A DNA stretch of 35,365 nucleotides from Candidatus Poribacteria bacterium (GCA_022827055.1 JAJDTR010000049.1:1-35365), one strand, 5' to 3'. Positions 7,936 to 16,844 are shown, counted from the stretch's first letter. Notes: generated by a model from the sequence alone, not told the origin. Made by a program: numbers and translations.

Positions 7936-9273
7936 ATGCTAGGACAGGAGACTCAATCCAGACAACACACGAACCCGCTGATCGGCGTCGAGTTTTTTAG
8001 CCAGAAAAAATTGGATGCGTGCACGCATTGCGGTCTCTGTTTGCCAACTTGTCCAACCTATCGCGAGTTGGGATTGGAGACAGACTCGCCGCGTGGTCGT
8101 CTCTATTTGATGAGCACGGCGTTCAGGGATGTGAATCCAACACCGCTTAATGAGGATTGGGCAAATTATATCTACCGCTGCTTGGATTGCCGCGCGTGTG
8201 AAACGGCGTGTCCGTCTGGAGTGCAATTCGGAGAGCTCGTCGAGGAGGCGCGGGCGATATATGAGCTAAATACCAAACGCCCAACGAAATATAGGTTCTG
8301 GACAAACCTCGTTTTCAAGGGGATATTGCCCAAACGTATCCGACTAAACTTAGTTTTTGAGTTGCTGTGGTTGTATCAACGCCTCGGGATTCGCTCACTT
8401 GTACGGAAGACTGGAATTCTAAAGCTGATGGGCAAAATGGGAGAAATGGAATCCATGATGCCCGAGATTCCAACCCCCACCCTCAAATTTTCCCTGCGGA
8501 GATTTTCCCCCGCGATTGGCGAGGCGAGGTACCGTGTTGGATTTGTTTCCGGATGCGTGATGAACCAACTTTTCACACAGACCAATCTTGCGACTGTTCG
8601 GGTGCTTCAGGAAAACGGTTGTGACGTTCTCACGCCGCGCAAACAGAACTGCTGCGGAGCGCTGCACGTCCATAACGGCGTCCGCGATGTCGCGCTCGGC
8701 TTGGCGCGACAGAATATTGACGCATTTGAAGGCGAGGATTTGGATGCGATAATTATCAACTCGGCGGGCTGCGGTGCGACTCTCAAAGAATATGACGCGC
8801 TGATGCAGCACGATACCGAGTACTCCGGCAGAGCGGCAAGATTCAGCGAAAAAATGCGTGATATCAGTGAGTTCCTCGCTGAAATTGGCATTACACCTCC
8901 CAAAGGCGAGATAAAGCGTACGGTTACCTATGATGAACCGTGTCACCTCGTGCATGGCCAAAATGTTCACGACCAACCTCATCAGCTACTTCAATCCATA
9001 CCGGGCTTGCGCTTTATCAAACTCCGAGAATCCGAATGGTGTTGCGGAAGTGCGGGCATCTATAATATCACCCAGCCCGACATGTCAAGAGACATCTTGG
9101 AGCGCAAGATGAAACATATCGCCGACACCGAGGCGGAAATTGTGGCGACGGGGAATCCGGGTTGTATTTTGCAGATTCAGCTCGGTCTACGGGAACGCGG
9201 CTTGCCGATGAAGGTGATGCACCCTGTTGATCTTCTCGACTGCGCCTATCGCGGAGTCGATCCCCTGGAATAG
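7936..9273 (+). CDS. glcF: GlcF-type Fe-S subunit of glycolate/D-lactate oxidase
   Basis: A 445-residue protein with the full architecture of glycolate oxidase subunit GlcF. Two N-terminal 4Fe-4S ferredoxin motifs are seen: C29-x2-C32-x2-C35-x3-C39 and C82-x2-C85-x2-C88-x3-C92. Two cysteine-rich CCG domains follow, with NCCG near 238-241 and EWCCG near 368-371. Such subunits pass electrons from a flavin subunit (GlcD or a D-lactate dehydrogenase) towards the quinone pool. No FAD-containing partner is encoded in the window, so the substrate is open: glycolate, D-lactate or another 2-hydroxyacid. The nearby larE makes lactate a plausible link. The symbol is by family resemblance. Confidence 0.88.
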   Translation: MLGQETQSRQHTNPLIGVEFFSQKKLDACTHCGLCLPTCPTYRELGLETDSPRGRLYLMSTAFRDVNPTPLNEDWANYIYRCLDCRACETACPSGVQFGELVEEARAIYELNTKRPTKYRFWTNLVFKGILPKRIRLNLVFELLWLYQRLGIRSLVRKTGILKLMGKMGEMESMMPEIPTPTLKFSLRRFSPAIGEARYRVGFVSGCVMNQLFTQTNLATVRVLQENGCDVLTPRKQNCCGALHVHNGVRDVALGLARQNIDAFEGEDLDAIIINSAGCGATLKEYDALMQHDTEYSGRAARFSEKMRDISEFLAEIGITPPKGEIKRTVTYDEPCHLVHGQNVHDQPHQLLQSIPGLRFIKLRESEWCCGSAGIYNITQPDMSRDILERKMKHIADTEAEIVATGNPGCILQIQLGLRERGLPMKVMHPVDLLDCAYRGVDPLE

Positions 9274-9299
9274 GTTATTCATACGGAGGCGAGTGCACG

Positions 9300-9716
9300 A
9301 TGAATCGGCTTGTGGTCGCTTTATGTTTGTCAATTGCGCTTGCTAACTTTGGGTGCGGCGGGAAAAGCCAACCTGCGGCTGGAATGCTCTACGACGCCAA
9401 AGCGCAGATAGGGATTGCCAAAGAGGCGGAAGCCGAAACGCTCGCCAGCCAAGAATTCGCGGATGCCGAGCAGATGCTTGCTCAAGCCGAAACGGTGCTG
9501 GAAATGGGGGACGAGCACCAAGCCTATCGATTGGGGATGCGCGCCTATCTCAAAGCAAGGCTGGCGGAAGCTTCGGCGATCTTGAGGCGGAACGAAACTC
9601 AAGCCATTGAAATTACCAAGGAGTTGGAGTCGAAACTTCGCGCCGCCGATGCCGCACTCCGTCAGCTTGAGGGGGCGGAGAACGAATTAAAACGGTTGAA
9701 AGCCACGCCGCCATAG
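9300..9716 (+). CDS. DUF4398-like lipoprotein
   Basis: A 138-residue lipoprotein. The signal sequence ends at NFGC, with Cys19 as the lipidation site, followed by GGKS. The mature part is entirely alpha-helical and rich in Ala, Glu and Leu (about residues 30-135), with the EFADAEQMLAQAE-like pattern of DUF4398 helical proteins and a probable C-terminal coiled coil. It starts 26 bp after the GlcF-type gene with GGAGG upstream. The following gene begins with a closely related helical region and ends in an OmpA domain, so the two may act together at the outer membrane. The precise function is unknown. Confidence 0.8.
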   Translation: MNRLVVALCLSIALANFGCGGKSQPAAGMLYDAKAQIGIAKEAEAETLASQEFADAEQMLAQAETVLEMGDEHQAYRLGMRAYLKARLAEASAILRRNETQAIEITKELESKLRAADAALRQLEGAENELKRLKATPP

Positions 9717-9773
9717 ATCCACGCCGGAACTGATCGAGACCTCGTAAGCCCTTCGTCGGATGTATAGCCAACA

Positions 9774-11453
9774 ATGCAATTTTATCGATTCACATCGGTT
9801 CTGTGTTTCCTAATCGCATGCACAGCGACAGTCGGATGCGGTGGGAAAGTTGATCCAATCTTGCTCGAAACCTCCCTGCAAAACGCGCAAAGCGCCGTTT
9901 CCGATGCACAACGCCTTGATGCCGAAGTTTATGCCAAAACCGGGATGTCACGGGCGATGAAGTTCCTTGAGGACGCGCGGAGTGCGCAGAGCGCCGGGAA
10001 CGGAGCCTATAGCTTGGAGTTGGCGTTTCAGGCACAGATGGAGGCAAAGATTTCAGGAATCGAAGCACGTCAATCGGTCGTGCAGTTACAGATCAATCAG
10101 GCCAAGGCAGAGATGCTGGATGCCGTCATACAGGAGAAGAATTATAAAGTACAGACCGCGCAAACCCGCCAAACGATTGCCGAAGAGCTAACAAATCGTG
10201 CTCTGGATAGAGCCAGTCGCGCAGAAAAACGGGCGAACGATGCGCAGACCGCCGCAGAAGAGGCGAAGAATGCAGCCCAAAAGTCGATGCGGCATCATAA
10301 GACGCAACTAGCCATCTCGGAAGCCGAGCACATCCTTGGGCTTGCCGACGAGGCTGGCGCTGCGATTCACGCGCGGGTCGACTATGAGTCGGCGGAGAAT
10401 CTTATTGCCGAGGCGCTTGCGCTGCTCCGGCGCGAAGCCTTTGATGATGCGGCAAATCTGGCAATTCAAGCCGAAAGGTTAGCGCAAACTGCGCGCCGTG
10501 CCTCCGTTAAGGCTGCGGACGCGGCGACTACGGAGAAAACGAAGGCTTTTACGGCGGCGAAACTCTCAATCGCCGCGGCGCAGACGGAAATCGATAGAGC
10601 CGAAAGTGTATACGCATCGGTACATGCGGAAAGTCTATTTCAACGTGCCATGTCCGCGCTTGAGCAGGCGGATATCGCGTTGAAGGGGGAGCAATATTCG
10701 CAGGTTTTGGAGAAAGCGGAACAAGCGGAAAACTTGGCGCGCCAGGCGTATGAAGCAGCCGAGGTGATAGACCGTGAACGGCGGGCGCAAGAGGCGTTGG
10801 AGGAACAGATTGCGCAGGCAAAGGATGCAATATTCAAAGCGGAAGAAGGCATTGAAGGCGAACGCAAGACGGATGTCTCACGCCTTGCCCCAGAGTTGTT
10901 TGAACGTGCCAATGCTCTATTAACAGAGGCGAGAAAGACGCTGTCTGATGAGAAGTACGGCTCTGCCATCGGCTTTGCCAAGCAGAGTCTGGAGGTGCTT
11001 GGCGAAGCGCGCGGAAACGCCAAGAAGGTTGAAGCTGCGGAAAATCGTATTATTGAGGCTGCCGGTACAATCTCCGGTGCAGAGGTCGAAAAAAGCGAAC
11101 GGGGAATCTTAATCCGGTTAAGCGGGAATCTCTTTGACTCCGGAAAAGCAAAACTGAATACCGAATCTCTACCCCGACTAAAACAACTCGCCGAAGTTAT
11201 CAACGGCTTTCCGGATTATGATGTTCGAATTGAGGGACACAGTGACAGCAGCGGGGGCGAGGATGCCAACCTCAAATTAACGGAGAAGAGAGCGAACGCT
11301 TTTAAGAAATACCTTGTGGAACAGTGCGGCGCACCGGAAGAACGCCTGACGACCGTCGGGTTTGGAGAGACCGCACCGATTGTAACCGAGATCGACACAT
11401 CGAGTAAGGCGAAGAACCGTCGCATCGATACGATTATCCTAACGCGACAGTAG
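9774..11453 (+). CDS. OmpA-domain lipoprotein with long helical DUF4398-like region
   Basis: A 559-residue lipoprotein: signal peptide with TVGC (lipidated Cys22), a long Ala/Glu-rich coiled-coil or DUF4398-like helical segment (about 25-440) with several repeats of the pattern LFxRAxxALxxA, and a C-terminal OmpA-like domain (about 450-555). In the OmpA domain, IEGHSDSSGGEDANLKLTEK and the following RANAFKKYL match the peptidoglycan-binding core. The architecture implies an outer-membrane anchor reaching to peptidoglycan through a long helical stalk. It shares the GCGGK start and helical style with the preceding small lipoprotein, from which it is separated by 57 bp. No strong Shine-Dalgarno sequence is seen before the ATG. 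Confidence 0.9.
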   Translation: MQFYRFTSVLCFLIACTATVGCGGKVDPILLETSLQNAQSAVSDAQRLDAEVYAKTGMSRAMKFLEDARSAQSAGNGAYSLELAFQAQMEAKISGIEARQSVVQLQINQAKAEMLDAVIQEKNYKVQTAQTRQTIAEELTNRALDRASRAEKRANDAQTAAEEAKNAAQKSMRHHKTQLAISEAEHILGLADEAGAAIHARVDYESAENLIAEALALLRREAFDDAANLAIQAERLAQTARRASVKAADAATTEKTKAFTAAKLSIAAAQTEIDRAESVYASVHAESLFQRAMSALEQADIALKGEQYSQVLEKAEQAENLARQAYEAAEVIDRERRAQEALEEQIAQAKDAIFKAEEGIEGERKTDVSRLAPELFERANALLTEARKTLSDEKYGSAIGFAKQSLEVLGEARGNAKKVEAAENRIIEAAGTISGAEVEKSERGILIRLSGNLFDSGKAKLNTESLPRLKQLAEVINGFPDYDVRIEGHSDSSGGEDANLKLTEKRANAFKKYLVEQCGAPEERLTTVGFGETAPIVTEIDTSSKAKNRRIDTIILTRQ

Positions 11454-11494
11454 ACCAATACGGATTATTACCGGCTTCGGAGGGGCCAACGTTC

Positions 11495-11803
11495 ATGGCA
11501 TATCCGGGACCACCGCCGCAGCTTGACCCCTTTATCGTCACCCAAATATCCCAGAGTTTGTTCGGCGATCGGTTCATCATCTTCTACGATAACATCATCC
11601 AGTTCCACAACCACTGTTACTCGGTTGAACGGATCAACGAACCTAGCCATCCGTACTATAAACATTACTATTTGGTCGATGTGAACTCGAAGTTGGCGAT
11701 GCGCACCGATATCGAGTGCGCATCGCCCGGGAGTTTCGGCGCAATTTTTGACCCGGAGACGGGAGAGATTGTCGGATATGATCAACCCGAGACGGTTAAC
11801 TGA
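11495..11803 (+). CDS. Conserved-looking small protein of unknown function
   Basis: A 102-residue soluble protein without signal peptide or membrane segment. It is rich in Tyr, His, Phe and Pro, with acidic and aromatic segments such as DNIIQFHNHCYSVERI. It reads like a compact globular protein, but no family is recognised. A GGAGG sequence lies 11 nt before the ATG. It follows the OmpA-domain gene by 41 bp on the same strand and is the last gene of this run; the next gene is convergent. No clear terminator is visible in the 52-bp spacer. Confidence 0.65.
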   Translation: MAYPGPPPQLDPFIVTQISQSLFGDRFIIFYDNIIQFHNHCYSVERINEPSHPYYKHYYLVDVNSKLAMRTDIECASPGSFGAIFDPETGEIVGYDQPETVN

Positions 11804-11855
11804 GCCGTGAGATGCACATGTGAGATGGGGTGTGTTGAGCCTACCTCACTCATGT

Positions 11856-12719
11856 TCACGTCATGTATTTGCCGATGAGCAAGTCTAATTTGCGGCGGGT
11901 AGCATCGGGAATTGATTTCTGATTGGTTGCGATTGATTTTTCAAGAGCGGTTGGGCACGTGCAACCGGTTCGCTCGTCCGGAATCCTGCGAATGATGGCT
12001 TTGGCTGCTTCTTTCGCCGTTTCCACGTTGGCAAGCAGGTGCTGCAGAATCATTTCCGCCGTGACATTGTCATGGTCCGGATGCCAGCAGTCGTAATCCG
12101 TGGAGCAGGCAAGCGTCGCGTAGCAAATTTCGGCTTCGCGCGCAAGTTTCGCTTCCGTAGCCGCCGTCATGCCGATGACATCAAAGCCGAGATGTCTGTA
12201 CACATTCGATTCAGCCTGTGTTGAGAAGGCGGGACCCTCCATGCAGATATACGTGCCGCCCCTGTGCGTTGTCACGCCGACCGAAGTGCCTCCCTCATAG
12301 ATGAGTTCACGTAGAATCGGGCAGAACGGATGAGCGAGACTGACATGCGCCGATAACCCCTCTCCAAAAAAAGTGCTTACACGATTCTTGGTGTGATCAT
12401 ACAACTGATCCGGAACTACAAAGTGGCGCGGTTCTATCTCCGATTTTAAGCTTCCCACGGCACTCACGGAGATAATCCATTCGACCCCAAGGCTTTTGAG
12501 GGCATAGATATTGGCCCGCACGTTAATCTCCGAGGGCAGTAACCGATGTCCCACGCCGTGACGCGGCAGGAATACTACCCGTTTCCCTTCAATCGTGCCG
12601 AGTATTAGCGAATCGCTGGGTTTTCCAAAGGGGGTGTCGAGGTCGATCTCCTCTATGTCGCTTAGTCCCTCCATCTGATAGAAGCCGCTGCCGCCAATCA
12701 CCCCGATTTTGACACTCAT
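11856..12719 (-). CDS. mtnP: S-methyl-5'-thioadenosine phosphorylase
   Basis: A 287-residue cytosolic enzyme of the PNP/MTAP family, cleaving methylthioadenosine with phosphate to adenine and methylthioribose-1-phosphate in methionine salvage. Seen are IGGSGF near the N-terminus, LPRHGVGHRLLPSEINVRAN (phosphate/base region), GGTYICMEGPAFSTQAES and GMTAATEAKLAREAEICYA, then the TDYDCWH segment typical of MTAP rather than purine nucleoside phosphorylase. An upstream in-frame extension to 12869 is rejected: GGAGG precedes the ATG at 12719 by 6 nt and the protein then has family length. It is transcribed divergently from the RNase Z-like gene. Specificity for MTA rather than inosine is inferred from motifs. 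Confidence 0.92.
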   Translation of the reverse strand: MSVKIGVIGGSGFYQMEGLSDIEEIDLDTPFGKPSDSLILGTIEGKRVVFLPRHGVGHRLLPSEINVRANIYALKSLGVEWIISVSAVGSLKSEIEPRHFVVPDQLYDHTKNRVSTFFGEGLSAHVSLAHPFCPILRELIYEGGTSVGVTTHRGGTYICMEGPAFSTQAESNVYRHLGFDVIGMTAATEAKLAREAEICYATLACSTDYDCWHPDHDNVTAEMILQHLLANVETAKEAAKAIIRRIPDERTGCTCPTALEKSIATNQKSIPDATRRKLDLLIGKYMT

Positions 12720-12753
12720 ATACATCCTCCAATCATCTTTGAAAATAGATATA

Positions 12754-12782
12754 TTGCACGTTATAATTTTCCTGCCTATTAT
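12754..12782 (+). promoter_or_regulatory. Promoter of the RNase Z-like gene
   Basis: TTGCAC (12754-12759) and TATTAT (12777-12782) with a 17-nt spacer. The start site would be near 12790, giving a leader of about 105 nt to the ATG at 12894. Its -10 overlaps the -10 of the opposing mtnP promoter. Confidence 0.6.
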
Positions 12783-12805
12783 ACCTCTGTTTAATTTTGC
12801 TCGAA
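12778..12805 (-). promoter_or_regulatory. Promoter of mtnP, overlapping the divergent promoter
   Basis: On the minus strand a perfect TATAAT (12783-12778) follows a weaker TTCGAG (12805-12800) with a 16-nt spacer. Transcription would start near 12771, about 50 nt before the ATG at 12719. It shares its -10 bases with the plus-strand promoter. Confidence 0.55.
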
Positions 12806-12893
12806 CTGCCGATGCTAACCCCAAAAAGAGGAAGTTCGGAGTTAGTTTCTGCGCAGGTTCTATTGACATGGTACGGAGAGGTTCTTACTAAGG

Positions 12894-13715
12894 ATGGTTT
12901 CATTACAGTGCGGAGATTTACTAATCGAAGGTGAATCCGGTTCCGCGGTTGCCACATATATACGCGTGAAGGAATTGGACCTCATTTTTGATCTCGGTCG
13001 ATGCCCCATGAGTTTCATAGGCACCGAGCATGTGTTCATCTCCCATTTTCATTTGGACCACTACTTCGGGCTGCCGATATATATCAGTCAACGTTGGCTT
13101 GCCGGGATACCGCCCGGGAAAATTTATGTTCCGAAGGCTGGTGTAGAGCAGTTGCGGAGTATTTTGGACAGGATTTCGATACTCGACTGCGGCGTCGTGT
13201 GGGATTATCAAGTCACACCGGTTCTGTCGGGAGATCGGATTCCGTTCCGACAAAACTTGGCCGCGCATGTGTTACCGGGTTACCATAGAGTGCCGTCGGT
13301 CGGATACCTTATCTGTGAAACCCGCGAGAAACTGAAACCGGAGTTCCACGGCTTGCCGGGGAAGGAAATTGCGGAGTTACGGCGATCCGGTACAAAGGTT
13401 ACCGTTCAGGTCGAGTTGCCGTTGATCGCATACTTGGGAGACACGCAGCGCGTCGACCCCGATGCGCATCCCTTGTTGCGGCAGTGCAAGGTCTTAATCT
13501 GTGAGTGTACCTTCCTGACCCCGGAACACCGCAAACGCGCGGAAAGATCAATGCACCTGCATCTTGACGATATGCCGGCTTTATTGGCTGCCTTTGAAAG
13601 CGAACATATTGTACTCACCCATTTCTCACGCCGATATACGCCAGACGTTATTCGTGAACGCATCAATAGCGTACTGTCCCCCGATGATCGCTCCCACGTT
13701 CAACTGTTTATCTAG
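12894..13715 (+). CDS. Metallo-beta-lactamase-fold hydrolase, RNase Z-like
   Basis: A 273-residue cytosolic protein with the metal-binding motif HFHLDH (51-56; His51, His53, Asp55, His56), later ligand candidates in YLGDTQ and LTHFS, and the segment LPGKEIAELRRSG that is characteristic of ribonuclease Z (tRNA 3' processing endonuclease). The length is slightly below typical RNase Z (about 300), and the N-terminal ends and exosite arm look divergent. It could instead be another MBL-fold phosphodiesterase, so no gene symbol is given. The start ATG is preceded by AAGG very close to it. It is divergent from mtnP and convergent with the TPR lipoprotein genes. Confidence 0.8.
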   Translation: MVSLQCGDLLIEGESGSAVATYIRVKELDLIFDLGRCPMSFIGTEHVFISHFHLDHYFGLPIYISQRWLAGIPPGKIYVPKAGVEQLRSILDRISILDCGVVWDYQVTPVLSGDRIPFRQNLAAHVLPGYHRVPSVGYLICETREKLKPEFHGLPGKEIAELRRSGTKVTVQVELPLIAYLGDTQRVDPDAHPLLRQCKVLICECTFLTPEHRKRAERSMHLHLDDMPALLAAFESEHIVLTHFSRRYTPDVIRERINSVLSPDDRSHVQLFI

Positions 13716-13787
13716 GGTTTCGGTATTCCTCGATTCTAAAGGATCAGTGGATGTCATTTCCTCCATTTCGTGGAGATTCGGACTCGA

Positions 13788-15203
13788 TTAGGATTTCGAG
13801 CGCGGGAAATCATCAGGATCTTGATCCGATGTCCCAGCCTCTTGCTCGACATAAAACTTATACCCGTCGCCATCCCGATCAGTCTCAAACTGGCGGACGA
13901 TTTTCTCGGCTTCTCGATGATATTCCGCGTTACTTCCAAGGTTCATGTAGGCTTTGAATCCTTCATAAGCCTTAGCGAATTCGCGAATACCACGATAGCA
14001 GACAGCCTGTTGGTAGATTCCCTCAGCGCGCCAGGTAGATTCAGGATTTTTGTCAAACAACTCCTGATAGGCTTCAATCGCCTGATCGAACTGCCCATTC
14101 AACTGATATAGCCTGCCAATCTGATAACGCGCGTCAGCAGCCGTGGGTGTATAATTCGCCAGCTTATCCGCCAAAAGCCGATAAGTGACGATAGCGCTAG
14201 GATAGTTTCTGAGGTCTTCCCAGCGCTGCCCGATAGCCCGAAAACAACTAGCGGTTATAAAATGGACTATGTCAACGTAATGCGGTGGAGAGTACTCGTC
14301 TTGCGCAATTAGCAGACAACCGCTTTTTGTACCTCTCGCCTGCTTGCTTTGATTCCACTCAATCGCCTTCATGCTGTGATACCGCTTATGCGCCTCCGCT
14401 TGATTGTTAGCAATCTCCTTAAAGGTGTCGCCAGTTTCTTCCAGCAGTCGAACCGCTTGAGTTGCATCGTAAGTGTTGGGATACAGTTCAATTACCTTGT
14501 TGTACGCGGGCCAACCGCCCACATAATCGTACAACTCATAGTAATGGATATAGCCGATTTTCGTCAGTGACGCAGATGCTTTTTCATGCTCTGGAAATTC
14601 ATCTACCACCCGTTGGTAATGCGCAATCGCCTCCGAATAGTCCTCTAGCTGCTCGTAACTCTCGGCAACCTCGTACAACGCTTGTGCAGCTATGTCGTAG
14701 TTTTCCCGCGCGTTATCCTGGACATATAGCGCACGGTGGCGTTGGTACTTACGTTGCTCCTCCTCAATGAGTAAACGAGACTTGCAGATGTCCGCGATGC
14801 CGTTTTTTGCCCTGTCCGCGTAGTAGCCTGATGGCGCTATGGCTATAATCGCGTTATAAGTTTCGACGACTTTGTCCCACTCGTAGCGCCTTTTGTAGAT
14901 TTCGGCAATCTGCCAAAGAGATCGCTGAGCATATTTGCCGGTGGGATCGGCTTTGAGGACAAGCCGGTAGGCATTATACGTCTCATCATAAAGTGCTTTC
15001 TTTCGCTTAACTTGCTCGTGCCGCTTCTCTTGCTCGGTATCCTTGCCCGCCGTAATACGAAACGCTTCCGCCGCATCAAACTGCCTATCCGCATCCCGGA
15101 TTCTTAAGCCGGGTGAATAAAGCCACCCCCCACCGCAACCTGCAAGCGTTATAGTGAGGACAACGAATGCGGGGCGGAGATGAAAGCGTACAAAAGGTTT
15201 CAT
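13788..15203 (-). CDS. TPR lipoprotein, tandem copy 1
   Basis: A 471-residue lipoprotein: signal peptide ending TLAGC (lipidated Cys23), then multiple tetratricopeptide-like helical repeats such as YAQRSLWQIAEIYKRRYEWD, YSEAIAHYQRVVDEFPEHEK and GQFDQAIEAYQELFDKNPES. This resembles BamD/YfgC/CpoB-type TPR lipoproteins that scaffold envelope complexes. The C-terminus carries DRDGDGYKF, a calcium-binding thrombospondin type 3/EF-hand-like loop, then an acidic tail. The ATG at 15203 was chosen by alignment with copy 3; an ATG six codons upstream has poor ribosome-binding-site spacing. It is one of three paralogues in a row and convergent with the RNase Z-like gene. Confidence 0.85.
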   Translation of the reverse strand: MKPFVRFHLRPAFVVLTITLAGCGGGWLYSPGLRIRDADRQFDAAEAFRITAGKDTEQEKRHEQVKRKKALYDETYNAYRLVLKADPTGKYAQRSLWQIAEIYKRRYEWDKVVETYNAIIAIAPSGYYADRAKNGIADICKSRLLIEEEQRKYQRHRALYVQDNARENYDIAAQALYEVAESYEQLEDYSEAIAHYQRVVDEFPEHEKASASLTKIGYIHYYELYDYVGGWPAYNKVIELYPNTYDATQAVRLLEETGDTFKEIANNQAEAHKRYHSMKAIEWNQSKQARGTKSGCLLIAQDEYSPPHYVDIVHFITASCFRAIGQRWEDLRNYPSAIVTYRLLADKLANYTPTAADARYQIGRLYQLNGQFDQAIEAYQELFDKNPESTWRAEGIYQQAVCYRGIREFAKAYEGFKAYMNLGSNAEYHREAEKIVRQFETDRDGDGYKFYVEQEAGTSDQDPDDFPRSKS

Positions 15204-15318
15204 TGATTGCACCAAGTCCATTCCTTGAATTCAAGACGCGCTCGGTGAGTGAAGATTTGTAGTAGGACCAACATAATTCAGTGCTAATCAAGCAATCTTA
15301 GTAATGCATCACTTATTA

Positions 15319-15348
15319 AAAGAGCAGGGATACCATTCTCTACTTTTC
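15319..15348 (-). terminator. Degenerate terminator-like hairpin after copy 2
   Basis: AGCAGGGA (15323-15330) and TTCTCTACT (15336-15344) form an imperfect stem followed by a short T-rich flank. The surrounding GCATCACTTAT matches the sequence beside the intact terminator at 16845-16882. It therefore looks like the duplicated, decayed equivalent of that terminator. It lies in the spacer between TPR copies 1 and 2. Confidence 0.5.
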
Positions 15349-15374
15349 GTAGTGAATGCGAATTGATTAAAATA

Positions 15375-15452
15375 TCACATCTGGATAATCGTTGGAATCT
15401 TAATCTGATGTTCCAGCCCCCGTTTGGCCTAAAACTCATACCCGTCGCCATT
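15375..15452 (-). pseudogene. Decayed C-terminal tail of TPR copy 2
   Basis: Directly after the stop of copy 2, the minus strand still aligns with the C-terminal coding sequence of copies 1 and 3: NGDGYEF corresponds to DGDGYKF, and GCTGGAACATCAGAT corresponds to the AGTSD codons. The remnant has a TAG in place of the Arg or Gln codon after QLEMN, another TAG after YEF, a one-base deletion, and a TAA where copy 1 has CAA (Gln). The Ca-binding-like loop is therefore not translated in copy 2. Confidence 0.8.
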
Positions 15453-16739
15453 CTAGTTCATCTCAAGCTGACGGATAATTTGCTCCGCCTCTTGGTAATA
15501 TTCCACATCGCGTCCAATGTTCATGTAGGCTTTGTATCCGTGATAAGCCTTAGCGAATTCACGAACTCCGCGATAGCAGACGGCTTGCTGGAAGATTCCC
15601 TCGGCGCGCCAAGGGGATTCAGGGCTTTTGTCATTCAGCTCCTGATAAGCTTCAATCGCCTGATCAAGTTGCCCATTCAACTGATATAACCTGCCAATCT
15701 GGTAACGCGCATCATCAACCGCCGATTTATTATCCGGCCGTTCGTTCACCAGGGATCGGCAAGCGACAATAGCGCTAGGATAGTTTCTGAGGTCTTCCCA
15801 ACGCCGTGCGATAAACTGAAAACATTGGGCGACGATATCAACGTAGCGTCGCTCAGAGTATCTCTCGTTTGGTACGGTTTTCCGACTACTTTTTTCATTC
15901 TCTATCGCCTTCATGCTTCGATACCGCTCAATGTCCGCCTCGCACTGGGCAATCTCCATTAGGGTGCGGTCAGTGTCTTTCAGCAATCGAATCGCTTGCG
16001 TTGCCTCGTAGGAGTCGGAATACATCTCTATCACTTTGTAGAACGTGGGCCGACCAGTCTTATAATCGTAAAACCTGTAAAAATGGATATGGCCGATCCT
16101 CGACAATGCCACGGGCGCTTTTTCATGTTTTGGAAATTCATCTACCATTCGTTGGTAATACGAGATCGCTTCGGGGTAGTCCCCCAGTTCTTCGTAACTT
16201 TCTGCAACATCATACAACGCTTGAGCGGCGATGTCGTAGCTTTCCCGTGCGTTGTTCTGAACATATAGCGCACTGTGTGCTTGGTATTTACGTTGCGCCT
16301 CTTCGATCAGTCCACGATATTTGCGCATGTCCGTGACACTGTTTTTAGCTCGATCCCCGTAGTAACTCATTGGTGCTATGGCTAGTATCGCATCATAGCT
16401 TTCGATGACCTTGTCCCAGTCGTAGCGTCTCTTGTAAATCTCGGAAATCTGCCAAAGGGATCGCTGAACATATTTGCCATCGGGTTCGGCTTTGACGATA
16501 GCCCGGTAGGCGTTAAGCGCTTCGTCATAAAGTATCTTCTTTTGCTCAATTTGCTCGCGCCGCTTTTCTTCCTCCTTGTCCTTATCAGCTTTGATGAGAA
16601 ATGCTTCCGCCGCATCAAACTGTATGTCGGCGTTCCGGACCCTTTCGACGGACGGAATAATCCACACTCCGCCGCAACCTGAAAACATTAAAACGAGGAC
16701 CACCAATGCGAGAAAAGAGTGGAAAACGTGGTTCTTCAC
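15453..16739 (-). CDS. TPR lipoprotein, tandem copy 2, C-terminally shortened
   Basis: A 428-residue paralogue of its neighbours, with a lipobox MFSGC (Cys22) and the same series of TPR-like repeats (QRSLWQISEIYKRRYDWD, YPEAISYYQRMVDEFPKHEK, GQLDQAIEAYQELNDKSPES). A GTG start at 16739 is proposed: GGAGG lies 7 nt upstream and the context aligns with the ATG context of copy 3. The longer frame from 16802 would add 21 residues before the signal peptide. It ends at QLEMN, where copies 1 and 3 continue into a DGDG calcium-loop tail; the missing tail survives as a remnant downstream. It is possibly still functional as a shorter protein, or an early pseudogene. Confidence 0.82.
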   Translation of the reverse strand: MKNHVFHSFLALVVLVLMFSGCGGVWIIPSVERVRNADIQFDAAEAFLIKADKDKEEEKRREQIEQKKILYDEALNAYRAIVKAEPDGKYVQRSLWQISEIYKRRYDWDKVIESYDAILAIAPMSYYGDRAKNSVTDMRKYRGLIEEAQRKYQAHSALYVQNNARESYDIAAQALYDVAESYEELGDYPEAISYYQRMVDEFPKHEKAPVALSRIGHIHFYRFYDYKTGRPTFYKVIEMYSDSYEATQAIRLLKDTDRTLMEIAQCEADIERYRSMKAIENEKSSRKTVPNERYSERRYVDIVAQCFQFIARRWEDLRNYPSAIVACRSLVNERPDNKSAVDDARYQIGRLYQLNGQLDQAIEAYQELNDKSPESPWRAEGIFQQAVCYRGVREFAKAYHGYKAYMNIGRDVEYYQEAEQIIRQLEMN

Positions 16740-16844
16740 CTGGGTTCCTCCAAATTCATGACCGAGGGACACGACTTCGGAAACAGGTTTGTAGTGATGC
16801 AATTTGATCCCCTTAATTCATCTCCGGTAAATGCATCACTTATG

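Noticed and set aside
12863..12891. TTGACA-N17-TACTAA as promoter of the RNase Z-like gene
   Set aside because: It would start transcription at or after the start codon; the promoter at 12754-12782 is better placed.
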